From contig LNEC01000019.1 of NCBI GenBank assembly GCA_001464035.1, positions 372,001 to 436,000 of the forward strand: DNA of 64,000 nt. Direction: 5' to 3'. The position numbers were made by a program, and so were the translations under genes. A model generated the notes under the pieces. The model had not been told where the DNA came from. It did not search any database and was given only the letters and a program-made list of their open reading frames with translations. Shown here in pieces: positions 1-8,515 of the stretch. The first letter of the stretch is position 1, and every line of letters begins with the position of its first letter. This stretch comes from Bradyrhizobiaceae bacterium Ga0074131 (GTDB lineage: Bacteria > Pseudomonadota > Alphaproteobacteria > Rhizobiales > Xanthobacteraceae).

Positions 1-999
1 ACTGCAGCGAAATACGACGTTCTCGGGATCGGCAATGCGATATTCGACATACTGGTGCAGACCGACGAGGGTTTTCTCGTCCGTCACGGCATGACCAAGG
101 GCGGCATGGCGCTGATCGACGAGGAACGCGCCATAGCGGTCTACCAGAGCATGGGCCCGGCGACCGAAATGTCCGGCGGCTCGGCCGCCAACACCATCGT
201 TGGGCTAGCCAATCTCGGCGCCCGCGCCGCCTACATCGGCAAGGTCAGGGACGACCAGATCGGCCGTCTCTATACCCACGACATCCGCGCCGCAGGCGTC
301 ACGTTCGAGACCAAGGCCGCGGCCGACGGCCCCGCCACCGGCTGCTCGTACATTCTGGTGACGCCGGACGGCCAGCGCACCATGAACACCTATCTCGGCG
401 CCGCGCAGGAACTGACATCGGCCGATATCGACGCCGCCCAGGTCGCGGCCTCCGCGTTCACCTATCTCGAAGGCTATCTCTGGGATCCCAAAAACGCCAA
501 GGAAGCGTTCGTCAAGGCCGCGGCCATCGCGCACGGCGCCGGCCGGCAAGTGGCGCTGACGCTGTCGGATTCGTTCTGCGTCGACCGCTACCGCGACGAG
601 TTTCTCGATTTGATGCGCAAAGGCACCATCGATCTGATTTTCGCCAACGAAGCCGAACTGCATTCGCTGTACCAGACCTCGGATTTCGACACCGCGCTGA
701 CGCAATTGCGCGAGGATACCAAACTCGGAATCGTCACCCGCAGCGAGAAGGGCTGCGTGGTGACCTCAACGGATGGCGTCGTCGCGGTGCCGGCATTCCC
801 GATCGACCGCATGGTCGACACCACGGGCGCCGGCGATCTGTTCGCGGCCGGCTTCCTGTTTGGTCTCGTGCGCGGCGCCGGACATGAAAATGCCGGCCGT
901 CTCGGCGCGCTCGCCGCGGCCGAAGTGATCCAGCACATCGGCGCGCGGCCGCAGGCCTCGCTGAAGGAACTGGCGCAGCAGAACGGGCTGCCGGTGTGA
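1..999 (+). CDS. Adenosine kinase / PfkB-family sugar kinase, 5' truncated by the window
   Basis: The open frame runs in from before base 1 (reading AAKYDVLGIGNAIFDILVQ), so the start codon lies outside the window; the GTG at 55 is internal. PfkB-family kinases transfer phosphate from ATP to the 5' hydroxyl of a ribonucleoside or sugar. Visible hallmarks are the N-terminal GIGNAIFDI strand, the GGSAANT glycine-rich motif, and near the C-terminus DTTGAGDLFAAGF, the second PfkB signature that holds the catalytic Asp. Length and sequence character match alphaproteobacterial proteins annotated as adenosine kinase (purine salvage). Substrate preference cannot be settled from sequence alone, and other ribokinase-like activities remain possible. 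A GC-rich hairpin (about 1004-1020) follows the stop. Confidence 0.85.
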   Translation, partial: TAAKYDVLGIGNAIFDILVQTDEGFLVRHGMTKGGMALIDEERAIAVYQSMGPATEMSGGSAANTIVGLANLGARAAYIGKVRDDQIGRLYTHDIRAAGVTFETKAAADGPATGCSYILVTPDGQRTMNTYLGAAQELTSADIDAAQVAASAFTYLEGYLWDPKNAKEAFVKAAAIAHGAGRQVALTLSDSFCVDRYRDEFLDLMRKGTIDLIFANEAELHSLYQTSDFDTALTQLREDTKLGIVTRSEKGCVVTSTDGVVAVPAFPIDRMVDTTGAGDLFAAGFLFGLVRGAGHENAGRLGALAAAEVIQHIGARPQASLKELAQQNGLPV

Positions 1000-1030
1000 G
1001 GGGGGCCGCTTCGCGGCCGCACCTCAACTC

Positions 1031-1066
1031 GTCATGCCCGGGCTTTGGCTTGACCCGGGCATCCAC
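1031..1066. repeat. REP-like palindromic element
   Basis: The stretch reads GTCATGCCCGGG, a short loop, then CCCGGGCATCCAC, so it folds into a GC-rich hairpin. The same motif recurs at 3990-4076 in a two-hairpin form. This class of intergenic palindrome is very common in Bradyrhizobium-type genomes (known); its function here is unknown. Confidence 0.7.
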
Positions 1067-1087
1067 GCGTGGGTCAACAGTGCGCTG

Positions 1088-1120
1088 TTGCATTTACGTT
1101 TTTTGTAACTACAATAAGCT
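1088..1120 (+). promoter_or_regulatory. Putative brnTA promoter and operator
   Basis: A -35-like TTGCAT (1088-1093) and a -10-like TACAAT (1110-1115) are separated by 16 bases. An inverted repeat TTGTA-AC-TACAA (1103-1114) overlaps the -10. BrnTA systems are known to be autorepressed, so this palindrome is a reasonable operator candidate (inference). The predicted transcription start falls on or next to the GTG at 1121, and no Shine-Dalgarno sequence is visible, so the message may be leaderless. Confidence 0.4.
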
Positions 1121-1390
1121 GTGAGAATAGAATTTGATCCCGCCAAGAGCGAGCGCAACGCGAAGCTGCGCGGGCTCCCGTTTGACCGGGCGCACGATTT
1201 CGATTGGGGCGGCGCAGTTTATGATCTGGACTCGCGCCGGGACTATCCCGAGCCACGGTTCGTTGCACTGGGCCATCTGGCGGATCGGCTTCATTCGATC
1301 TGCTTCACGCCGGTCGAAGGTGGCGTTCGGATCATCAGTTTTCGCAAGGCCAGCCGACGCGAGGTTCGATATCATGCCGAAAAAACCTGA
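1121..1390 (+). CDS. brnT: BrnT family toxin
   Basis: This 89-residue protein starts with GTG and opens with MRIEFDPAKSERNAKLRG, followed by FDWGGA and later VRIISFRKASRREVRYH. These are the BrnT features: a RelE-like fold ribonuclease that inhibits translation and is neutralised by BrnA. Length is normal for the family. The gene overlaps brnA by 17 bases in another frame, as expected for a coupled toxin-antitoxin operon. No Shine-Dalgarno precedes the GTG. The pair sits directly beside a decayed type I restriction remnant, which suggests a small defence or accessory locus. Assignment is by motif recognition, not search. Confidence 0.88.
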   Translation: MRIEFDPAKSERNAKLRGLPFDRAHDFDWGGAVYDLDSRRDYPEPRFVALGHLADRLHSICFTPVEGGVRIISFRKASRREVRYHAEKT

Positions 1391-1670
1391 AAGAAGAAGG
1401 CCGCCGCTCACCCGCGCCGATGGCGAAGTCCGTCAGCTGACCAAAACCGATATCGTCAGAATGCGCCCGGCGCGCGATGTGCTGCCGGCTGAATTGCTGG
1501 CTGTGCTGCCGAAACGCCGGCCGGGACACCGGGGCGCGCAGAAGACGCCGACGAAGAAACAGATCACTCTGCGGCTCGACGAACGCGTCATCAATCACTA
1601 CCGCGCCCAGGGCGAAGGCTGGCAGTCGCGGATCAACGATGATCTGAAGAAGCTGACCGGTGCGAGGTGA
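1374..1670 (+). CDS. brnA: BrnA family antitoxin
   Basis: The antitoxin starts at ATG 1374 inside the end of brnT and encodes 98 residues beginning MPKKPERRRPPLTRADGEV. The C-terminal part has KKQITLRLDERVINHYRAQGEGWQ and a following IND helix, the ribbon-helix-helix module of BrnA that binds DNA and the toxin. An upstream in-frame extension to 1134 exists but is only the shadow of brnT. BrnA proteins usually sequester BrnT and repress the shared promoter (known); the palindrome at 1103-1114 would be the target (inference). Complete and apparently intact. Confidence 0.88.
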   Translation: MPKKPERRRPPLTRADGEVRQLTKTDIVRMRPARDVLPAELLAVLPKRRPGHRGAQKTPTKKQITLRLDERVINHYRAQGEGWQSRINDDLKKLTGAR

Positions 1671-1789
1671 CGGGCGGGCATGTCGCCGCCGCCGAAATCA
1701 TTCGGTACATCGGCGCCGCCCGCTGGCCTTGCTGAAGGCCGGGTGGACGCGCCGGCTCCGATCAGGCTAGCTTCGCCTAGAAGTTGATT

Positions 1790-2083
1790 ATGAATGAATC
1801 CGCCTTCCATCCCGAGGATAAGGCCAGGTCTTTGATCGATCGGCTTGGTTGCCGCGTGCGGATGGCTGATCCAGTCCAAAGCTGACATGAACCTTGGCGC
1901 CGGGCTGGGCGCCTGCGACAAGGTCAATCTCGACATCTTCTGGGTTAGGGATCTCGCCCTTGACGATCCCGATCTGCTGCCCCCCCCCCCGATGAGGTTG
2001 CCGCCGAGATCGTCGAGAGTCTGGAACTGGCGCTTGACCGCTTTCGCAACGTCGCCAAGGCGCTTGGCGAGGGGCCGGTTTGA
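1790..2083 (+). pseudogene. Decayed type I restriction-modification remnant (HsdR N-terminus joined to HsdM C-terminus)
   Basis: Three pieces can be read. From ATG 1790 a frame gives NESAFHPEDKARSLIDRL. A shift of frame near 1845 gives VAACGWLIQSKADMNLGAGLG, which resembles the N-terminus of type I restriction R subunits. The same frame then jumps directly into DKVNLDIFWVRDLALDD, followed after an 11-C run (1980-1990) and a second frame change by DEVAAEIVESLELALDRF and a stop at 2081. This second half resembles the C-terminal tail of HsdM methylases. The remnant therefore looks like an internal deletion that fused hsdR to hsdM, with later indels. A frame opening with TTG at 2080 (LSEKWSLHRH) and stopping at 2193 could be the start of a lost hsdS. 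Family calls rest on recognition of short stretches. Confidence 0.55.
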
Positions 2084-2260
2084 GCGAGAAGTGGAGCTTG
2101 CACCGTCATCGTCCCAACCGCGCTGATGGTATCAGGGTAGGTGATGTTACCCTACAAACTTACGATGCATGGGGTTGTTTTCGACTTTTTTAGTGAGGCC
2201 AACCGGCACGCGCTGCGCCGCATCCGGGTCACCCATCGTGCCCACGCGCCGCGTAGCCCC

Positions 2261-3955
2261 TCACGCCGTCTTCGCCGCCTTCAGCCCCAGCTTCGCCTCG
2301 ACCGCATCGCGCATCAAGAACTTCTGGATCTTGCCCGTCACGGTCATCGGAAACTCGTCGACGAATTCGACATAGCGCGGGATCTTGTTGTGCGCGATCT
2401 GGCCGTGGCAGAAGGCGCGGACCTCGTCTGATGTCAGGGTCTCGCCTGATCGTACCCTGATCCAGGCGCACAGCTCCTCGCCGTAGCGGGCGTCGGCGAC
2501 GCCGAAGATCTGCACGTCCTGAATTTTTGGATGGCGGTAGAGATATTCCTCGATCTCGCGCGGATAGAGATTCTCGCCGCCGCGGATCACCATGTCCTTG
2601 ATGCGGCCGACGATGTTGCAATAGCCCTCGGCATCGATGATGGCGATATCGCCGGTGTGCATCCAGCGGGAGGCGTCGAGCACGTCGGCGGTCTTTTCGG
2701 GCTCGTCCCAATAGCCCAGCATGACGCTGTAGCCGCGGGTGCAGAGTTCGCCGCGCTCGCCGCGCGGCACGATGCGGCCCTCGCGGTCGACCACCTTGAC
2801 CTCGACATGCGGATGGATCCGCCCGACGGTGGAAACCCGCCGATCCAGCGGATCGTCGGTGGCGCTCTGGAAACTAACCGGGCTGGTCTCGGTCATGCCA
2901 TAGGCGATCGTGACCTCGCGCATGTTCATCGCTTCATTGACGCGCCGCATCACCTCGATCGGGCACGGCGCGCCGGCCATGATGCCGGTGCGCAGCGACG
3001 AGAGATCGAACTTGGCGAAGTCGGGATGGTCGAGCTCGGCGATGAACATGGTGGGCACGCCGTAAAGTGCCGTGCATTGCTCGCGCTCGACGGTCTGCAG
3101 CGTCGCCAGCGGATCAAAACCCTCGCCGGGATAGACCATGGCGGCCCCTGATGTGACCGCGGCGAGATTGCCCATCACCATGCCGAAACAGTGATAGAGC
3201 GGCACCGGAATGCAGATGCGGTCGGCCTCGGTGAGGCGCATCGCGCGGCCGACGAAATAGCCGTTGTTGAGGATGTTGTGGTGCGTCAGCGTGACGCCCT
3301 TGGGCGATCCCGTGGTGCCGCTGGTGAACTGGATGTTGACGGCATCGTCGAACTGCAGGGTCCTGGCGAGGCCTGCGAGTTCGTCGCGGTGCCGCGCGGC
3401 GCCCATGCCGGCGACCGCCTCGAACGCAACGGTGCCGGGAGCGGCCGGGCCGCCGATCTGAATCACCGCGCGCAGCCGCGGCAGCCGCGCCGCGTGCAGC
3501 TCGCCCGGTGACGCCGTCGCCAGTTCCGGCAGCAGCGTGTTCAACATCGCCATGTAGTCGGAGGTCTTGAACGCGGTCGCCGTGACGATCGCGGCGCAGC
3601 CGACCTTTGCCAATGCGAATTCCAGTTCGCTGAGGCGATAGGCAGGATTGATGGTGACGAGAACGAGGCCGGCCTTGGCGGCGGCGAACTGCGTCAGCGT
3701 CCATTCCGGCCGGTTCAGCGACCACACCCCGATCCGCGCGCCGCGCTGCAGCCCGAGCGCGAGCAAGCCCGCGGCCAGCGCATCGACCCGCTCCGCCAGT
3801 TCAGCCCACGTCCATCGGACGTCATGGCTCGGCGACACCAGCGCCTCGCGACCCGCCCAGCGCCGCGCCGCCTGATCCAGGGCGCGTCCGATGGTCTCGC
3901 CCAGCAGCGGCGCATCGGCGACGCCACACACATAGCTATCCGCGAGTTCAGACAA
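2261..3955 (-). CDS. AMP-binding acyl-CoA synthetase (fatty-acyl-CoA ligase type)
   Basis: This 564-residue ANL-superfamily enzyme activates a carboxylic acid with ATP and joins it to CoA. Motifs in order: FTSGTTGSPKGVTLTHHN (P-loop-like A3), YGMTETSPV (A5), the hinge region MHTGDIAIIDAEGYCNIVGR with IKDMVIRGGENLYP (A7-A8), and PMTVTGKIQKFLMRD with the catalytic Lys (A10). The start is TTG preceded by GGAGAG eight bases upstream, which supports it over internal starts. Sequence character is that of medium- or long-chain acyl-CoA synthetases of the ACSF2/FadD-like group. It stands alone on its strand, followed by a divergent pseudogene region. The acid substrate cannot be told. Confidence 0.9.
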   Translation of the reverse strand: MSELADSYVCGVADAPLLGETIGRALDQAARRWAGREALVSPSHDVRWTWAELAERVDALAAGLLALGLQRGARIGVWSLNRPEWTLTQFAAAKAGLVLVTINPAYRLSELEFALAKVGCAAIVTATAFKTSDYMAMLNTLLPELATASPGELHAARLPRLRAVIQIGGPAAPGTVAFEAVAGMGAARHRDELAGLARTLQFDDAVNIQFTSGTTGSPKGVTLTHHNILNNGYFVGRAMRLTEADRICIPVPLYHCFGMVMGNLAAVTSGAAMVYPGEGFDPLATLQTVEREQCTALYGVPTMFIAELDHPDFAKFDLSSLRTGIMAGAPCPIEVMRRVNEAMNMREVTIAYGMTETSPVSFQSATDDPLDRRVSTVGRIHPHVEVKVVDREGRIVPRGERGELCTRGYSVMLGYWDEPEKTADVLDASRWMHTGDIAIIDAEGYCNIVGRIKDMVIRGGENLYPREIEEYLYRHPKIQDVQIFGVADARYGEELCAWIRVRSGETLTSDEVRAFCHGQIAHNKIPRYVEFVDEFPMTVTGKIQKFLMRDAVEAKLGLKAAKTA

Positions 3956-3989
3956 GTCGGTCTCTCCAGGTTCCGGCGATCTCTCAAGC

Positions 3990-4076
3990 CGTCATGCCCG
4001 GGCGTGTCCCGGGCATCCACGTCTTGTTCACTTTGCCGCAAAGGCGTGGATGGCCGGGTCAAGCCCGGCCATGACG
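3990..4076. repeat. Two-hairpin REP/BIME-like element
   Basis: Two hairpins are arranged head to head: GTCATGCCCGGG...CCCGGGCATCCAC at 3991-4020 and GTGGATGGCCGGG...GCCCGGCCATGAC at 4046-4075. The outer ends are inverted copies of each other. The first arm matches the single element at 1031-1066. It lies between two co-oriented genes. Confidence 0.7.
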
Positions 4077-4089
4077 AGTTGTCGGAAAA

Positions 4090-5277
4090 TCACGCCGCCC
4101 GCTGCGCCGCATCGAGCCCGGCATAGACGCCGCGCTCGAGGCCGGCGAACGCTTCCAGGCACCTGGCGTCCGCGAACGGCAGCACCTGCATCAGGATCAC
4201 GCCGGCGACGTTGCGCGCGGGGTCGATCCAGAAATAGGTGTTGGCAAGGCCGGCCCAGGCGAGGCTGCCGGGGCTGCGGCCTTCCGGGGTCCTGGCGGTG
4301 TTGATCAGGAAGCTGAGCCCCCATTTCTTCACCATGTCGGGATAGAGGTCGACGTCGTTGGTGTACATCGGCGCCACCGACGTCATCTTGCCCATGCTGA
4401 GGTCGCCGATCTGGTTCTGGCCCATCAGCGCTACGGTCTCGGGCTTCAGCACCTGGTTGCCGTTGCCTTTGCCCTTGTTGAGGATCATCTGGGCGAACTT
4501 GATGTAGTCGCCGGCCGTTCCGTACAGGCCGCCGCCGCCCATGTGGAATTCCGGATCCTGCTCCAGTTCGAACGGGATCGATGCCAGCGCGCCGTCCTCG
4601 CCGCGCGCGTGCATCCCGACCAGGCGCTGGCGCTGGGCGTCGCCGATCCGAAAGGCGGTATCGGTCATGCCCAGCGGGGCGAGCAGGTGATCGCGCAGAT
4701 AGGCGTCGAGCTTCTGGCCGCTCACGGCTTCGACCGCCTTGCCGACGAAGTCGATGTTGGTGCCGTATTCCCAGCGCGTGCCGGGGTCGCTCGCGAGCGG
4801 AGTCTTCAAGGCGGCGTTCTGGCAGGTGGTGATGGCGGGAATGCCGGTCTTGTCCAGATAGGCCGCCATGTCGCCGTTCCACATGTTGTAGGCGAAGCCG
4901 GCGGTGTGGGTCATGAGCTGACGCAGCGTGATCGGCTTGCTCGCCGGGCGCAGCTTCGGCTCGCCGCTGGCGTCAAACCCTTCCAGCACCTGCGGCGAAG
5001 CGAGATCGGGCAGCACCTTGCCGATGGGGTCGTCGAGCGAAAGTTTGCCTTGCTCCACCAGCTGCATGCCCGCCGCCGTGGTGATCGCCTTGGTCATGGA
5101 CGCGATCCAGAACACGCTGTCGGTCGTCATGGCGTCGTCCTTGGACAGGTCGCGCTTGCCGAACGCGCCCTGGTAGATCACCTCGTTGCCGTCGGCCGCC
5201 ATCGCGACCACGCCGGGAATCTCACGGGCATCGCACTTCTGGCGCAGCACCTGGTCGATCTCAGCTTTGCTTTGCAT
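4090..5277 (-). CDS. Serine hydrolase, beta-lactamase class C / EstB-like
   Basis: The 395-residue protein carries the serine-type beta-lactamase fold signature FWIASMTKAITTAAG, with the SxxK nucleophile pair at Ser60 and Lys63. A Tyr in WEYGTN (about residue 190) is the likely second catalytic element. There is no signal peptide, so a cytoplasmic esterase or peptidase role is more likely than periplasmic antibiotic hydrolysis. Members of this family (EstB, LpqH-like) often cleave short-chain esters. Start ATG is preceded by GGGAGGTGA, a strong Shine-Dalgarno. Natural substrate unknown. Confidence 0.85.
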   Translation of the reverse strand: MQSKAEIDQVLRQKCDAREIPGVVAMAADGNEVIYQGAFGKRDLSKDDAMTTDSVFWIASMTKAITTAAGMQLVEQGKLSLDDPIGKVLPDLASPQVLEGFDASGEPKLRPASKPITLRQLMTHTAGFAYNMWNGDMAAYLDKTGIPAITTCQNAALKTPLASDPGTRWEYGTNIDFVGKAVEAVSGQKLDAYLRDHLLAPLGMTDTAFRIGDAQRQRLVGMHARGEDGALASIPFELEQDPEFHMGGGGLYGTAGDYIKFAQMILNKGKGNGNQVLKPETVALMGQNQIGDLSMGKMTSVAPMYTNDVDLYPDMVKKWGLSFLINTARTPEGRSPGSLAWAGLANTYFWIDPARNVAGVILMQVLPFADARCLEAFAGLERGVYAGLDAAQRAA

Positions 5278-5628
5278 GGGTCACCTCCCGATATATTTTT
5301 GAAGTCGCCGATCTTCCCCCCGGCGACCGTTTCCCGCAAGCGGGCCTGGCGGGGTCGCGGCGAGAATCGCGCGCGCTTGATGACGCAGGGCGGCGATACC
5401 TGGGACCTGACCCATGAGTGGGACACCGAACGGCAACACCCGGTCGGATTTTGCGGTGGAAAGGTTCCAATTCCCATGACCGCTCCCGGCATCCACGATA
5501 TGTTGAAACACAGTCCTGCGCCGGAACAATTTTGGCAGCAACGTGTTTGAAATGCAGCGCAATTCGATGCTGCGGACGGCGCGATTTGATCTAATTGATA
5601 CCGATTTTTGGGTTGTTAGGGGGCAAAC
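5278..5628. other. Intergenic stretch, no convincing gene
   Basis: The 351 bases between the serine hydrolase and the small hypothetical gene contain only short frames (for example 5380-5550 on the plus strand, 56 codons starting MTQGGDTWDLTHEWD) that I cannot match to a family. The last 50 bases are AT-richer and probably carry the promoter of the 5629 gene. Confidence 0.5.
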
Positions 5629-5949
5629 ATGATCTCGACCTGGAGTGAATGGAAGCGGTATCCCCGGGCCGGGCGCGGCGAAAATCTCGAGGCGCCGATC
5701 ACCCCGGGCATCTATGAGGTCCGGATTGCCGGCTCCGGGGCGCTGCACTCGTTTGGCGCGGTCGACAATGTCGCGCAGGCATTGGCCCTGCTTCCGCTCA
5801 GTTCCAAGTCATGGTTCGGGCGCCGCGCCCCCGAAATCATGCCCGATCTCGAATACCGCACCTGCGCCACGTCCTCCAAGGCCGCCGCCAAGGCCGCCGC
5901 CGAGCGCATGATCGGCCGCCGCGAGACCTATATGAGCGGCGCGGCCTGA
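5629..5949 (+). CDS. Hypothetical protein, 106 aa
   Basis: A small soluble protein without signal peptide or membrane segment. It contains PGIYEVRIAGSGALHSFGAVDNVAQALALLP, which recalls the short GIY-like opening of several uncharacterised Bradyrhizobium proteins, and ends in an Ala-rich helix (KAAAKAAAERMIG). I know of similar hypothetical proteins in related genomes but no function. It precedes the succinate-semialdehyde dehydrogenase gene by 177 bases and is probably its own unit. Confidence 0.65.
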   Translation: MISTWSEWKRYPRAGRGENLEAPITPGIYEVRIAGSGALHSFGAVDNVAQALALLPLSSKSWFGRRAPEIMPDLEYRTCATSSKAAAKAAAERMIGRRETYMSGAA

Positions 5950-6126
5950 ACGGGTTTGTCCGGTCAGCCGAACCTTCAGCGCGTCCCGATGACCCCGGCG
6001 GCGCGTCAATCTGTTTCAAAACGCCGCGACCCGATCGCCCGGGGCCGATGCATCGCGGCCTGTTTGCGCCTATAGTTAGTCTTAGCGCCCAAGAAATTTC
6101 CGAAGAAGCATTCCAGGAGTAACGCC

Positions 6127-7626
6127 ATGACCCCGACCGCCGCCAAGGCCCGCGTCACCTCATCCTCCGCGGCATCGTTGCGCGACCGCCTGAAGGACTC
6201 CTCGCTGCTGCGCGAGCAGTGCTACATCGACGGCGTCTGGACCGGCACCCCGGCCAATCCCGTGACCAATCCGGTCAACGGCGTCGAACTGGCGAAGGTG
6301 CCGAAGCTCGGCACCGCCGAGGCCACGCAGGCCGTCGAGGCTGCCGAGCGCGCGTTTCCGGCCTGGGCCAAATTCACCGCCAAGCAGCGCTCCAACATCC
6401 TGCGCAAATGGTTCGACCTGATCATCGCCAACCGCGAGGACCTCGCGCTGATCCTCACCTCCGAGCAGGGCAAGCCGCTGGCGGAGGCGCTGGGCGAAGT
6501 CGACATCGGCGGCGCCTATGTCGAGTTCTTTGCCGAGGAGGCGCGCCGGGTCTATGGCGAAACCATTCCGACGCAGCGGGCCGACGCGCGCCTGCTCGCG
6601 ATCAAGCAGCCGATCGGGGTCTGCGGCGCGATCACGCCGTGGAATTTTCCATGCTCGATGATCACCCGAAAAGTGTCGCCCGCGCTGGCCGCCGGCTGCA
6701 CCGTGGTGTTGAAGCCCGCCAACGAGACGCCGCTCACCGCTTTGGCGCTGGTGGCTTTGGCCGAGAAGGCCGGCGTACCCAAGGGCGTGTTCAACATTCT
6801 CACCGGCAATTCCTCTGATATCGGCAAGGTGCTGTGCGAGCATCCGGCGGTGCGCTTCGTCGGCTTTACCGGTTCGACCGAGGTCGGCAAGATCCTGTAT
6901 CGGCAGGCCGCGGTCGGCGTGAAAAAACTCGGTCTCGAGCTCGGCGGCAACGCGCCGTTCGTGGTGTTCGACGATGCCGATATCGACGCCGCGGTGGACG
7001 GCGCCATGGTCTCGAAATACCGCAATATGGGCCAGACCTGCGTTTGCGCCAACCGCCTCTATGCGCAAGACGGAATCTACGACCAGTTCGTCGAAAAACT
7101 GTCGAAAAAGGTCGCGGCGATGAAGATCGGCGACGGCACCGAAGCTGGTGTGACCCAGGGGCCGCTGATCAACATGGATGCGGTCGACAAGGTCGAGAAG
7201 CACATCGCCGATGCCGTCAAAGGGGGCGCCAAAATCGTTACCGGCGGCAAGCGCCACTCGCTCGGCGGCAGCTTCTTCGAGCCGACGGTGCTGTCCAATG
7301 TGGCGCCTGACGCGCTGGTCGCGCATGAAGAGACCTTCGGGCCGCTGGCGCCGGTGTTCCGCTTCAAGGACGAAGCCGACGTGATCGCGATGTGCAACAA
7401 TTCGCCGTTCGGCCTGGCGTCGTATTTCTACTCACGCGATCTCGGCCGGGTCTGGCGGGTCGCCGAAGCGCTGGAGTCCGGCATGGTCGGCGTCAATACC
7501 GGTCTGATCACGACAGAGGTCGCCCCCTTCGGCGGCGTCAAGGAATCAGGCTTGGGCCGCGAAGGCTCGCATCACGGCATGGAAGAATATGTCGAGATCA
7601 AATACGTGATGATGGCGGGGATATGA
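6127..7626 (+). CDS. gabD: NAD(P)-dependent succinate-semialdehyde dehydrogenase
   Basis: A 499-residue aldehyde dehydrogenase that should oxidise succinate semialdehyde to succinate in the GABA shunt. Motifs: TPWNFPCSMITRK (cofactor fold), GFTGSTEVG (NAD-binding), the general-base region LELGGNAPFVVFDDADID, and GQTCVCANRLY with the catalytic Cys at residue 305. The TCVCANR and SGLGREGSHHGMEEYVEIKY stretches are characteristic of the GabD branch. AGGAGTAACGCC just before ATG fixes the start. It is followed convergently by an enoyl-CoA hydratase gene. Confidence 0.92.
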   Translation: MTPTAAKARVTSSSAASLRDRLKDSSLLREQCYIDGVWTGTPANPVTNPVNGVELAKVPKLGTAEATQAVEAAERAFPAWAKFTAKQRSNILRKWFDLIIANREDLALILTSEQGKPLAEALGEVDIGGAYVEFFAEEARRVYGETIPTQRADARLLAIKQPIGVCGAITPWNFPCSMITRKVSPALAAGCTVVLKPANETPLTALALVALAEKAGVPKGVFNILTGNSSDIGKVLCEHPAVRFVGFTGSTEVGKILYRQAAVGVKKLGLELGGNAPFVVFDDADIDAAVDGAMVSKYRNMGQTCVCANRLYAQDGIYDQFVEKLSKKVAAMKIGDGTEAGVTQGPLINMDAVDKVEKHIADAVKGGAKIVTGGKRHSLGGSFFEPTVLSNVAPDALVAHEETFGPLAPVFRFKDEADVIAMCNNSPFGLASYFYSRDLGRVWRVAEALESGMVGVNTGLITTEVAPFGGVKESGLGREGSHHGMEEYVEIKYVMMAGI

Positions 7627-7663
7627 TGCCTCCGTCGCGTTTTCGCGGGACGACGAGAACTGG

Positions 7664-8461
7664 CTAGTCCTGCTTGCTCCCGTCGAACGCGCCGTGCCGT
7701 CCGGCGCCTGAGGCAAAGCGCGCCGCGCCGGACAGCGTTTCGCCCGAGGCGATCACCGCAAGCCCGCCGTGCATTTCGCTGGCGATCGCGGCTTCCTCCT
7801 CGAGGTCCCACTGGCGCAGCGCCGACAGCCGGTCGGCGCGCAGGCAGGTCTGCGGGAAGGCCGCGATTTCCCTGGCCAGCGCGATCGCGTACGCGCAGGT
7901 TTCGCCTTTCGGCACCAGGCGGTTGGCAAGGCCCATGCGCAGCGCCTCGGGCCCACCGACGGGGCGACCGGTCAGAATGAGGTCGATCGCCTGAGAATGC
8001 CCGATCAGCCGCGGCAGCCGGATGGTGCCGAGATCGATCAGCGGCACCCCGAAGCGGCGGCAGAAGATGCCGAAGGTGGCGTCCTCGGCGACCACGCGCA
8101 GGTCGGCCCACAATGCCAGCTCCATGCCGCCGGCCACCGCGAAACCCTCCACCGCCGCGATCACCGGTTTTGAAAGCCGCAGGCGGCTCGGGCCCATCGG
8201 CGCCATCGAATCGTGGCCGCCGATCTCGCGCCTTTTTTCGAGATCGCCCGAGGCGACCGCCTTGAGGTCCGCGCCAGCGCAGAAATGGCCGCCGGTGCCG
8301 GTGAACACCGCTACCGATGCCTCGGCGTCGAACGCCCGGAAGGCATCGAACAGCTTTCGCGCGGTGGCGCCATCGACGGCGTTGCGGCAATGCGGGCGAT
8401 TGATGGAGACGACGGTCACCGGTCCATCGCGTTCGACCAGAACCGTGTCGGTGTCGGTCAC
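7664..8461 (-). CDS. Enoyl-CoA hydratase/isomerase family protein
   Basis: A crotonase-fold enzyme acting on acyl-CoA thioesters. The oxyanion-hole and substrate regions are visible: RPHCRNAVDG near the N-terminus, TGGHFCAGADLKAV, and VAAVEGFAVAGGMELAL with the GG oxyanion hole, followed by DATFGIFCRRFGVPLIDLGT. I chose the GTG at 8461 (265 residues, VTDTDTVLVERDG) because AGGGAG lies seven bases upstream; a longer frame to ATG 8503 is possible. The gene lies 14-55 bases downstream of purC on the same strand and may be cotranscribed. Exact reaction (hydration or isomerisation) not determined. Confidence 0.88.
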   Translation of the reverse strand: MTDTDTVLVERDGPVTVVSINRPHCRNAVDGATARKLFDAFRAFDAEASVAVFTGTGGHFCAGADLKAVASGDLEKRREIGGHDSMAPMGPSRLRLSKPVIAAVEGFAVAGGMELALWADLRVVAEDATFGIFCRRFGVPLIDLGTIRLPRLIGHSQAIDLILTGRPVGGPEALRMGLANRLVPKGETCAYAIALAREIAAFPQTCLRADRLSALRQWDLEEEAAIASEMHGGLAVIASGETLSGAARFASGAGRHGAFDGSKQD

Positions 8462-8515
8462 ATCGGTGCTCCCTGTCGTTTTCTCTACCAGGGAGGATGG
8501 CATTAGAAGTCCGCC

